Shown in pieces: positions 7,140 through 13,568 of a stretch of DNA of 16,636 nt; the first letter of the stretch is position 1, and every line of letters begins with the position of its first letter. The translations under genes were made by a program, and so were the position numbers. The DNA is taken from contig JAKBSX010000011.1 in the NCBI GenBank assembly GCA_021844725.1, positions 1-16,636 of the forward strand, in the 5' to 3' direction. Below the pieces are notes generated by a model. The model ran no database searches and was not told the origin of the DNA. It saw only the letters and a program-made list of their open reading frames with translations. This DNA is from Actinomycetes bacterium (lineage in GTDB: Bacteria; Actinomycetota; Acidimicrobiia; Acidimicrobiales; Acidimicrobiaceae).

Positions 7140-8039
7140 GTGTCACGGATCCAAATAGTCGAAGTTGCCGCACGCGACGGATTGCAAAACGAGTCAACCT
7201 ACTTTGACACCGAATCGAAAATATCACTAGTGGAGCAGTGCTTTGAGGCTGGAATTGACAGATTGGAAGTCGCCAGCTTTGCCCATCCAAAAAAGGTTCC
7301 CCAAATGGCAGATGCTGAAGCGGTTATAGGTGGACTTTCACCCAAGACTTTGTCACGCTCAATAGGACTCGTTCTGAATCAGAGAGGGGTGGAAAGAGCC
7401 ATAGATGCAAAAATACCGGAAATCAACTTCGTGGTTGTCGCCACCGACACATTTGCCAGGGCCAATCAAGGCAGCACCACTGCCGATTTAGTACAGACTT
7501 GGCTCGAAGTCTCAAGATCAGCAAAAAGTGCTGGAATCCGATGCTCAGTAGCCATTGCAGCTGCTTTTGGATGTCCATTTGAAGGTGAGGTTAACCCAAA
7601 ACAGGTACTGGAACTGATTTCGAAGATCTTGGAAGGCAGTCCAGACGAAGTGGGGATTGCTGACACCATCGGTTCCGGGGTTCCCGCAGATGTTCAATAC
7701 CTGGTATCGCAGTCAATTCGAATGCTTGGCGACGTACCGCTTCGCTGCCATTTCCACAATACCCGCAACACCGGAATTGCGAATGCCTACGTAGCTGCAA
7801 ATGAAGGGGCGGCTGCACTTGATTCAAGTCTTGGCGGTATTGGTGGATGTCCATTTGCCCCCAGGGCCACCGGTAATATTCCAACAGAGGACGTCGTATG
7901 GATGCTGCAAAGAAGTGGCTTTACCGTAGAAGCCGAGCTCCCGAAGCTGATGGAGTCGTCAAAATGGCTGTCTCAAAAACTCGGCAAGGAAACACCGTCG
8001 CTTCTTTCGAGAGCAGGCGTATTTCCCCCCAAGAGTTGA
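7140..8039 (+). CDS. HMG-CoA-lyase-family acyl-CoA lyase (HMG-CoA or citramalyl-/malyl-CoA type)
   Basis: A 299-residue TIM-barrel lyase that would split a 3-hydroxyacyl-CoA to acetyl-CoA and a keto acid. All signature residues are present: RDGLQNE (Arg12, Asp13), CHFHNTRNTG with metal ligands His204 and His206, GGCPFAPRATGN with the flexible-loop Cys237 and metal ligand Asn245. Length is normal for bacterial members. The GTG start at 7140 has AAGGGAG 7 bases upstream. It is transcribed away from the gentisate-type operon, which contains a CaiB-type CoA-transferase. In Chloroflexus an HMG-CoA-lyase-like enzyme cleaves (R)-citramalyl-CoA after such a transferase acts; that analogy makes citramalyl-CoA a serious candidate here. 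Ordinary HMG-CoA cleavage in leucine breakdown is the alternative, but no leucine-pathway gene is visible in the window. Confidence 0.88.
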   Translation: MSRIQIVEVAARDGLQNESTYFDTESKISLVEQCFEAGIDRLEVASFAHPKKVPQMADAEAVIGGLSPKTLSRSIGLVLNQRGVERAIDAKIPEINFVVVATDTFARANQGSTTADLVQTWLEVSRSAKSAGIRCSVAIAAAFGCPFEGEVNPKQVLELISKILEGSPDEVGIADTIGSGVPADVQYLVSQSIRMLGDVPLRCHFHNTRNTGIANAYVAANEGAAALDSSLGGIGGCPFAPRATGNIPTEDVVWMLQRSGFTVEAELPKLMESSKWLSQKLGKETPSLLSRAGVFPPKS

Positions 8040-8361
8040 CACCCATCATCAATTCGTCGTCAAAAGAGGCTAATTCCGCGGGGTGATCTCTGACAAAGAA
8101 TACTTCTTCGCTCATCGACTACTAGAACCACTGAATCAGGAAATCAAAAAAGAATCCAGGTAGTAAGGACATTTCCAAGTGAAAACTCAGCCCTGTAACC
8201 GCTCTCGATTAATACCGTCTATGCACAGCACATTTCTCACCTGGATAGTTACCATAGAGGCGATTTAGGAGGGACACGGGCGGACTGCGACAGCATTTGG
8301 CCGCTTTAGTGAGATCAACCCAAGAACATCCCAGTTCACCCGGATCGATAGATAGGTAATT
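8040..8361. other. Non-coding stretch after the lyase gene
   Basis: About 320 bases with no supported gene. One short plus-strand frame (GTG at 8083 to TAG at 8161-8163, 26 residues, VISDKEYFFAHRLLEPLN...) reads protein-like but has no proper ribosome-binding site. It could be the remnant of a gene end. No clear terminator is seen for either flanking gene. Confidence 0.4.
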
Positions 8362-8631
8362 TCACCGCGGCCTATACACATCGGATCGATGATCGATGCG
8401 TAATACGTGAACCGTCCGCGTTTCTACATCAATTTGGTACACGATACGATACGACCCTTTTCGTGCGGAATACAGCCCGAAAAGTTCTCGCTGAAGGGGA
8501 TGCCCAATTTTCCGAGGATCTTGCAAAAGTGGACCCAACATAAACTCGGCGATTGCCGCAGCGAATTTCTCAGGTAGCTGCCCGAGCTTGCGCTCATCTG
8601 ATGAAGCGACGGCAAGCTGCCAATTATTCAA
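8362..8631 (-). CDS. RelE/ParE-superfamily toxin
   Basis: An 89-residue protein with the RelE/ParE pattern: an amphipathic N-terminal helix rich in charged residues (SSDERKLGQLPEKFAAAIAEFMLG), then LLQDPRKIGHPLQRELFGLYSARKGSYRIVYQIDVETRTVHVLRIDHRSDVY, in which YRIVYQID is the central strand and HRSDVYR the usual C-terminal motif (His81, Arg82, Tyr86). RelE-type members cut mRNA on the ribosome; ParE-type members poison gyrase. The HR...Y ending favours the RelE/YoeB-like side. The TTG start at 8631 overlaps the antitoxin stop as TTGA, implying translational coupling so that toxin follows antitoxin. The gene order, antitoxin first, is the usual one. Confidence 0.88.
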   Translation of the reverse strand: MNNWQLAVASSDERKLGQLPEKFAAAIAEFMLGPLLQDPRKIGHPLQRELFGLYSARKGSYRIVYQIDVETRTVHVLRIDHRSDVYRPR

Positions 8632-8900
8632 CGTTTCAAGTATTTTGAGCGTATAAATTCACCATCAACCGTATCACCCCGCGACACCTCCTCACGAGCC
8701 TCCTTAATCTCTCTAAGAGCATTTTTATCGGATATAATATCCAGTGTCTCCTCCAGTGCTTCAAGATCATCAGGACTTACAAGCACAGCAGTTGGTCGTC
8801 CATTCCGTGTAAGGGTCACACGGTCGTGCTGGTGCTCGACACGATCTACTATCTCGGAAAGATGAGCTTTTACGAAGGCCAAGGGTAAGGTTTCTGACAT
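8628..8900 (-). CDS. Phd/YefM-family antitoxin
   Basis: A 90-residue antitoxin. The N-terminal part (LPLAFVKAHLSEIVDRVEHQHDRVTLTRNGRPTAVLVSPDDLEALEETLD) is the DNA-binding Phd/YefM fold, and the acidic C-terminal tail would wrap the toxin. I chose ATG at 8900, not the upstream in-frame start at 8969, because the domain begins at residue 5 and a TATAAT box ends 7 bases before this ATG. The transcript would then begin at or beside the start codon. The start lies inside a 24-bp palindrome, so the protein very probably represses its own promoter there, alone and with the toxin. It precedes the toxin gene with a 4-base overlap. Confidence 0.88.
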   Translation of the reverse strand: MSETLPLAFVKAHLSEIVDRVEHQHDRVTLTRNGRPTAVLVSPDDLEALEETLDIISDKNALREIKEAREEVSRGDTVDGEFIRSKYLKR

Positions 8901-8920
8901 GACTATTATTATAGTCATGT
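8897..8920 (-). promoter_or_regulatory. Toxin-antitoxin operator overlapping the -10 box and start codon
   Basis: ACATGACTAT (8897-8906) and ATAGTCATGT (8911-8920) are perfect 10-bp arms around TATT. On the minus strand the sequence contains TATAAT (8913-8908) and, 7 bases later, the antitoxin ATG. A bound dimer would cover both the -10 box and the transcription start. The -35 region is weak. The following 240 bases (8921-9160) hold no gene or clear terminator. Confidence 0.8.
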
Positions 8921-9160
8921 ACTTTACGGTTTGCACGAAAGTAGCAGAGTCATCTATCGCCTTAACCATGGGAAACGGATGAAAGATGGGCGGCTATTCA
9001 CCAGCCTATTTCGTAAATTCCAAGTACGCCTGGGTCATATCCCATTCAATTTTTCTCTCATTTTCAAGTCACCCATATAACGCCACTTCCAACCGGCGTA
9101 AATTTCTCTGGTCGGTAACTTTTACAAAGATATTGCAACCTACCATTTGTTTTGCTGGCC

Positions 9161-11512
9161 CTATTGAGTCGTATCCAGCAGATCCCAGGCAGCACCGACG
9201 ATGGTTTCGGAATCGATACCAAAATATTTATAGAGATCGGAAATTTCACCCACTTGGCCAAAATCCCGTACCCCGAGAGACGTTATCTGCACACCATGAA
9301 TTCCAGAAAGAAAGCTCAGGGTGTGTGGATGCCCATCCATAACGCTAATAATTGGCGCTTTCCTCTCAACCGGGAAAAGAGTATCCAATATGGAAACATC
9401 TCCCTCACCAAACCCCTTGCGCGCTGCAAAGGCACGGAATATCAAATCAGCCGAAGTTAGACAAATAAGGTCAACACCAACTCCTGAGACAGAAAGCTGA
9501 TCTGCTGCAGCAACTGCTTCAGGCATAACTGCACCCATTCCAACAATGGTTATCATTGGTTGTGATTTTGCTTCTATTAGACGGTAACCCCCGGCAAGCA
9601 CTTGCCTTCTTCGAAGCTCTCTGTGATCGCCCCCAAGAGGAACATCGGCAAGGTGTTGGTCTATTGGGCGGGTGGTTAGGCGAAAGTATGAAGAGGTTCC
9701 ATCGGGTCTTCCGAGCTGGCTCAGTGCGCTAAGTAAAGTCCACTCCAGATCCTGAGCGAAAGCCGGTTCCCAGGCAACACACCCCGGTTGCTCCAAACCG
9801 ATCGATGGTGTGATTACCGATTGGTGAGCTCCACCTTCGGGTGCCAATGTCACTCCCGATGGAGTCCCTATCAAAATAGACTGTCCACCGGAATAGATCC
9901 CAAACGACCAGGGCTCCAAACTCCTACCCACAAATGGATCATAAATTGTTCCGATAGGGAAAAGAGTTTTCCCATAGCGTGACCAGGTGGCGCCCAGTTC
10001 GCCCAGCATTCCGACAAGATTTGTCTCCGCAATGCCAAGCTCCACATGCTGACCAGAGGGAGTCTCTCTCCAGTGAACTGCCACATCGCTTACGTCACCG
10101 AACCAATCATCTCTTTGTTCGACATTCCAGATTCCCACTTTATTTATCCAGCCACCAAGATTGGTAGATGATGCGACATCAGGACTCACCGTGACTATTC
10201 TCGATGCCACTTCCGGAGCAGCCCGACTGATACCAACTAAAAACCGTCCCAATGCCTGCTGAGTAGAAACTTTTCCCTTATAGGCTCCGCCAATTTCGAC
10301 CGGGACTTCAATTTTCTCAGGCCCAGCCATAAGGGGCCGCTTAAGCCGTTCTGCAGCCCTGTGACATAGATCCGCCTCCTTTGAACCAGGCTCAAATTTG
10401 GACCAGGGATCCCTGGATTCAGTACCTAAGGAGTCGGCTAACTCCTCCCATTGAGCCTGAGTTAGAAGAGAAGAGTGATTGTCTGGATGACCCTCAGTTG
10501 GAAGGCTCCAAGCCTTGATGGTATAAGCGAAAATTACAGTCGGTCGGTCATGCGCACTATCGGCCAGCCTAAATGCGTCCAGAAGATCGGCTAAGTCATG
10601 ACCCGCCAAATCACGAATCGCTCTGAAAACTTCGTCGTCATTGAGTTGATCGAGTATCCTGGCTATGATCTGCCTGTCTGGACCGTTGCCTGGAAGATTT
10701 TGTCGAATGACCTCAGCCGGACTCCTAAGCAGCCGCTGGTATTCCTCATTACTCATAGAGTCAATCCGGCGCTGTAAAGCTTCTCCTCCATCTCTCGAAA
10801 ACAGCTCCCGAAGGAAACGCCCATACTTGACTTCAATCGTGTGCCAGCCGGCAGCTTCGAACATGGCTTTACGCCTTTTAATTTCAAAGTTGGGTACCAC
10901 GCGGTCCAGCGATTGCCGATTGACATCGACAACCCATAGCAATTCACCCAGACGGCTGGTGATAGGATCCACCACCGCCTCCCAGATGGCCCCTTCGTCA
11001 AGTTCGGCGTCTCCGATTAGTGCAATGTGTCTACCGGTAGTCTGAGGTGCGAAGTGTCCAGAAAGATATCGTTGTGACAAAGCGCTCCAGATGGTCGCCG
11101 TTGCGCCAATGCCTACTGATCCTGTGGAAAAATCAACTATATCGGGGTCCTTGGTACGACTTGGATAGCTCTGAAGTCCATGAAATGAACGCAACCTTGT
11201 TAGATAACTTTGGTCCAGTTGACCGAGAAGATACTGAATCGCGTGAAGTACCGGAGCAGCGTGAGGCTTTACCGAAACCCTGTCCTCGGGTCTCAAGTGA
11301 GCAAAATAAAGTGCCGACATGATTGAAACCATCGAAGCTGACGAGGCCTGATGGCCGCCAATTTTTATTTCTGAATTAGATTCCCGGATCTTATTGGCAT
11401 AATGAATCATGCTGGTTGCCAGCCAGAGGACCCTCCTTTGCACTCTGTCGAGCACCTCGAGAGAATCCGCGTCGGTTTGAACTGGAACGGTTGAAATCAA
11501 ACTATTGCTCAT
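9161..11512 (-). CDS. AceE-like thiamine-diphosphate enzyme (pyruvate dehydrogenase E1 / transketolase-like, homodimeric type)
   Basis: A 783-residue protein resembling single-chain pyruvate dehydrogenase E1. GGHQASSAS (52-60), YFAHLRPEDRVSVKPHAAPVLHA and YLLGQLDQ are AceE signatures. GDAELDEG (167-174) and VDVNRQSLD (195-203) form the thiamine-diphosphate/Mg motif. HVELGIAETN (489-498) carries the Glu that activates the cofactor, and EGGAHQSVITPSIG (559-572) lines the active site. It is about 100 residues shorter than E. coli AceE. No E2 or E3 gene lies in the window, so it may serve a distant E2 or act alone on a 2-oxo acid in a transketolase-like way. ATG at 11512 has no ribosome-binding site but has a -10 box 9 bases upstream, so a leaderless message is likely. 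A divergent Lrp/AsnC gene probably controls it. Substrate unknown. Confidence 0.85.
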   Translation of the reverse strand: MSNSLISTVPVQTDADSLEVLDRVQRRVLWLATSMIHYANKIRESNSEIKIGGHQASSASMVSIMSALYFAHLRPEDRVSVKPHAAPVLHAIQYLLGQLDQSYLTRLRSFHGLQSYPSRTKDPDIVDFSTGSVGIGATATIWSALSQRYLSGHFAPQTTGRHIALIGDAELDEGAIWEAVVDPITSRLGELLWVVDVNRQSLDRVVPNFEIKRRKAMFEAAGWHTIEVKYGRFLRELFSRDGGEALQRRIDSMSNEEYQRLLRSPAEVIRQNLPGNGPDRQIIARILDQLNDDEVFRAIRDLAGHDLADLLDAFRLADSAHDRPTVIFAYTIKAWSLPTEGHPDNHSSLLTQAQWEELADSLGTESRDPWSKFEPGSKEADLCHRAAERLKRPLMAGPEKIEVPVEIGGAYKGKVSTQQALGRFLVGISRAAPEVASRIVTVSPDVASSTNLGGWINKVGIWNVEQRDDWFGDVSDVAVHWRETPSGQHVELGIAETNLVGMLGELGATWSRYGKTLFPIGTIYDPFVGRSLEPWSFGIYSGGQSILIGTPSGVTLAPEGGAHQSVITPSIGLEQPGCVAWEPAFAQDLEWTLLSALSQLGRPDGTSSYFRLTTRPIDQHLADVPLGGDHRELRRRQVLAGGYRLIEAKSQPMITIVGMGAVMPEAVAAADQLSVSGVGVDLICLTSADLIFRAFAARKGFGEGDVSILDTLFPVERKAPIISVMDGHPHTLSFLSGIHGVQITSLGVRDFGQVGEISDLYKYFGIDSETIVGAAWDLLDTTQ

Positions 11513-11521
11513 AATCGACTT

Positions 11522-11550
11522 ATATTAATCACTTTGCGACTATCCCACAA
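11522..11550 (-). promoter_or_regulatory. Promoter of the AceE-like gene
   Basis: On the minus strand TTGTGG (plus-strand 11545-11550) and TAATAT (11522-11527) are separated by exactly 17 bases. Transcription would start about 2-4 bases before the ATG, which has no Shine-Dalgarno, so a near-leaderless mRNA is expected. Confidence 0.55.
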
Positions 11551-11589
11551 CATTTACGAACTCTATGAAACTTTTACGCAATAAATGTT
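11549..11589. promoter_or_regulatory. Inverted repeat, candidate Lrp/AsnC operator
   Basis: AACATTTA (11549-11556) and TAAATGTT (11582-11589) are perfect inverted 8-mers with centres 33 bp apart, about three helical turns. One arm abuts the -35 box of the AceE-like promoter and the other lies in the -35 region of the regulator's own promoter. TTTACG also recurs in direct orientation within the span. This arrangement suits dimers of a Lrp-type regulator controlling both genes; the assignment is inferred. Confidence 0.45.
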
Positions 11590-11606
11590 TTGTTTTAGGC
11601 TGTATT

Positions 11607-11615
11607 TGCTATAAT
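11607..11615 (+). promoter_or_regulatory. Extended -10 promoter of the Lrp/AsnC gene
   Basis: TGCTATAAT is a perfect extended -10 (TGnTATAAT). Seven bases separate it from the GTG start codon at 11623, so the transcript should begin at or one base before the GTG: a leaderless mRNA. The -35 is poor, as often with extended -10 promoters. Confidence 0.65.
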
Positions 11616-11622
11616 TTCTTTC

Positions 11623-12087
11623 GTGAAAGACCTTCCAGAGGAGCTTGACGAAACCGATTTGGCCATACTCGGTCTTCTCTCCAAAAATGCCAGGCGAACG
11701 CTAGGCGATATAAGTGAACGTGTCGCACTATCAGTACCCGCTGTAAAACGAAGGATCGAAAGACTTGAACAGCTAAAAATCATTCTTGGTTACACTACCA
11801 AAATCGATCATGTAAAGATGGGGCGGCCGATTGAGGCTTTCACTGAACTGCGTTTTGCCGGAGACGTGAGGGTCGACGCAATTGCCTGCATTGCAGATGA
11901 TATCCCTGAAGTTGAAGCGGTATTCACCATGGCAGGCGATCCGGATGCTCTGGCTTGGATCAGGGCACATGACGTCCAGCATCTCAAGTCGGTGATCGAT
12001 AGACTTCGCAGTTCAGGCAGAGTTACTGGAACCAAGACCCTGATAGTGCTGGGCACCTCCACGCCTGAGAAAAAACGAGATTTCTGA
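11623..12087 (+). CDS. Lrp/AsnC-family transcriptional regulator
   Basis: A 154-residue regulator. Residues 8-55 (LDETDLAILGLLSKNARRTLGDISERVALSVPAVKRRIERLEQLKII) form the AsnC-type winged helix-turn-helix. Residues 70-143, including VEAVFTMAGDPDALAWIRAHDVQHLKSVIDRLRSS, form the RAM ligand-binding/oligomerisation domain, with the usual GD-D motif. Members form dimers and octamers and sense small molecules, mostly amino acids. Its divergent position from the AceE-like gene, with an inverted repeat between them, suggests that it regulates that gene and itself. It may also control the enolase-superfamily gene downstream. GTG at 11623 fits a leaderless transcript; there is no Shine-Dalgarno. The effector is unknown. 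Confidence 0.9.
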   Translation: MKDLPEELDETDLAILGLLSKNARRTLGDISERVALSVPAVKRRIERLEQLKIILGYTTKIDHVKMGRPIEAFTELRFAGDVRVDAIACIADDIPEVEAVFTMAGDPDALAWIRAHDVQHLKSVIDRLRSSGRVTGTKTLIVLGTSTPEKKRDF

Positions 12088-12124
12088 CCGGAATCAAGCT
12101 AATCTTGGCTGCAACGAAAAGTGA

Positions 12125-12159
12125 ACAATTTCGGTTTTTAACGATAATTGTGGTATAAA
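12125..12159 (+). promoter_or_regulatory. Possible promoter and operator of the enolase-superfamily gene
   Basis: TGGTATAAA (12151-12159) is an extended -10-like box about 200 bases before the gene. ACAATT (12125-12130) and AATTGT (12146-12151) form an inverted repeat with centres 21 bp apart, two helical turns, touching the box. Further down, GGTTGGTTC (12164-12172) is mirrored by GAACCAACC (12288-12296). The gap 12088-12352 holds no gene. Confidence 0.4.
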
Positions 12160-12352
12160 TCCTGGTTGGTTCAAGTTTATTGGGCAGCCTTTCACCACGT
12201 TTTGTTTTTTACCTTGAAGGCATAGCCTGTCAGTTCATGGACATTTGATATCCGAGTTACGAATAGTAAGAGGACGATAGTTGCTGAGAACCAACCATCA
12301 GAAACAAAGGAACCATATTGGCTGCCCAGTCTTCAACTAGGAAGGAACATAG

Positions 12353-13435
12353 ATGAAGATTCAATCAATTAATACCCGCTATCTCAAAATCCCTCTTGGC
12401 GCCGCTCGAGGTGGTTCCGGAGCAACCGAGGTTGAAGTGATCATTGTGGAATTAGCTCTCAGTAGTGGAGTTGTGGGGACTGGTTTCACCTATGCACTGA
12501 CGGGTGGGGGTAAAAGTATTTGGACAATGATTGAACAGGATTTCTCTAACCAACTGATTGGTTTAGAACTTCACGAATGGGATCGAAAGTGGCATGAATT
12601 TCACGAAAAAATACGCCGTCTTGGAAAGGCCAATGCACTGCCAGCCATCTCAGCCATTGATATTGCTATATGGGATTTGCGTGCAAAAGTACAGAATGTC
12701 CCCTTGTACTGCGTGTTAGGGGCATATAGGGATAAGGTGCCAGTTTATGGAAGTGGACGTGCCACACATGCCATGACCATAGAGCAGCTGATAGAGGGCG
12801 CCCTGAACTACAAAGATGAAGGATTTGGTGCAATCAAGTTACGAGCTGGTGCTCTCGGCGTCGAAAAAGATATTCAGAGAATAGCAAAAGTTCGGGAAGC
12901 TGTGGGTAGCGAACTAAAGATCATGGTGGATTGCAATGAACGTTTTACATACACTGACGCATTGTATTTTGGTCGACATCTTGAGGAACTCGATATCTAT
13001 TGGCTGGAGGAGCCATTAGTGTCCGAGGACATATCAGGTCACAAGCGCCTATCAGAAAAACTCAACATAGCGATTGCCGTCGGAGAGCACCTGCATCAAC
13101 GGTACGAGTTTGCACAGTACGCACAAAGTGGAGCTGCCTCTGTTCTCATGCCCGATGTACCCTTGGTGGGTGGATTTACCGAAGCTACAAGGATTTGTAC
13201 GCTTGCAGAAACATTCGGTGCCTCGATCAGCCCTCACTTTCTCCCTGAGCTGCATATTCATTTAGCTGCGTCATCGCGCAGCTGCATTGCGATAGAACAT
13301 TTTCCCCTTATCAATGACATTTTGGAAGAGGAATTAGTCATTGAAGATGGTTTTATGATTCCCCCTAACCGGCCTGGGCATGGAATCAAATGGGATTACG
13401 ATGCCATAAGAAAGTTTGAAATATATTTCACCTAA
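12353..13435 (+). CDS. Mandelate racemase/muconate lactonizing enzyme family (enolase superfamily) protein
   Basis: A 360-residue enzyme with the capping domain first and then the modified TIM barrel. Metal ligands are Asp193 (VDCN), Glu219 or Glu220 (WLEEP) and Glu245 (GEH). Catalytic candidates are Lys162-x-Arg164 (IKLRAG) on one face and His295 (SPHFLPELH) with Asp268 on the other, a His-Asp dyad as in the mandelate racemase subgroup. Members abstract a proton alpha to a carboxylate and act as racemases or as acid-sugar/hydroxy-acid dehydratases. KxR in place of KxK points more to a dehydratase than to mandelate racemase itself; I cannot name the substrate. ATG at 12353 has GAAGGAA about 6 bases upstream. 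It follows the Lrp/AsnC gene in the same direction after 265 bases. A product of the dehydratase type, a 2-oxo acid, could feed the AceE-like enzyme. Confidence 0.87.
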   Translation: MKIQSINTRYLKIPLGAARGGSGATEVEVIIVELALSSGVVGTGFTYALTGGGKSIWTMIEQDFSNQLIGLELHEWDRKWHEFHEKIRRLGKANALPAISAIDIAIWDLRAKVQNVPLYCVLGAYRDKVPVYGSGRATHAMTIEQLIEGALNYKDEGFGAIKLRAGALGVEKDIQRIAKVREAVGSELKIMVDCNERFTYTDALYFGRHLEELDIYWLEEPLVSEDISGHKRLSEKLNIAIAVGEHLHQRYEFAQYAQSGAASVLMPDVPLVGGFTEATRICTLAETFGASISPHFLPELHIHLAASSRSCIAIEHFPLINDILEEELVIEDGFMIPPNRPGHGIKWDYDAIRKFEIYFT

Positions 13436-13473
13436 ACGTATTGGCCTGAAAATGACCATCATGAACAAATAAA

Positions 13474-13501
13474 GCTTTTCCAGCGACAATGAATGGAAAG
13501 C
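13474..13501 (-). terminator. Possible terminator of the DUF4143-type ATPase gene
   Basis: GCTTTTCCA (13474-13482) and TGGAAAGC (13494-13501) pair with one bulged base around an 11-base loop. On the minus strand the stem is followed at once by TTTATTTG, a T-rich tail. It lies between convergent genes, about 70 bases past the ATPase stop. There is no T-run on the plus side, so it serves the enolase-family gene less well. Confidence 0.45.
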
Positions 13502-13568
13502 CGGAAATTCACGCGAAACCGGGCCCGTCATTTGACCGAGCAATTACTCAGTATCCAAAACAATGATT

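Noticed and set aside
2170..8039. Ordinary leucine-breakdown cluster
   Set aside because: Only the lyase family would fit; isovaleryl-CoA dehydrogenase and methylcrotonyl-CoA carboxylase genes are absent, and the ring-cleavage genes explain the locus better.
7921..8115. Minus-strand frame starting MSEEVFFVRDHPAELASFDDE
   Set aside because: The first half looks protein-like, but the rest is antisense to the lyase gene and there is no ribosome-binding site or promoter.
8986..9342. Plus-strand open frame of 118 codons before and inside the AceE-like gene
   Set aside because: More than half is antisense to the AceE-like gene; there is no good ribosome-binding site or -10 box, and the protein is low in recognisable features.
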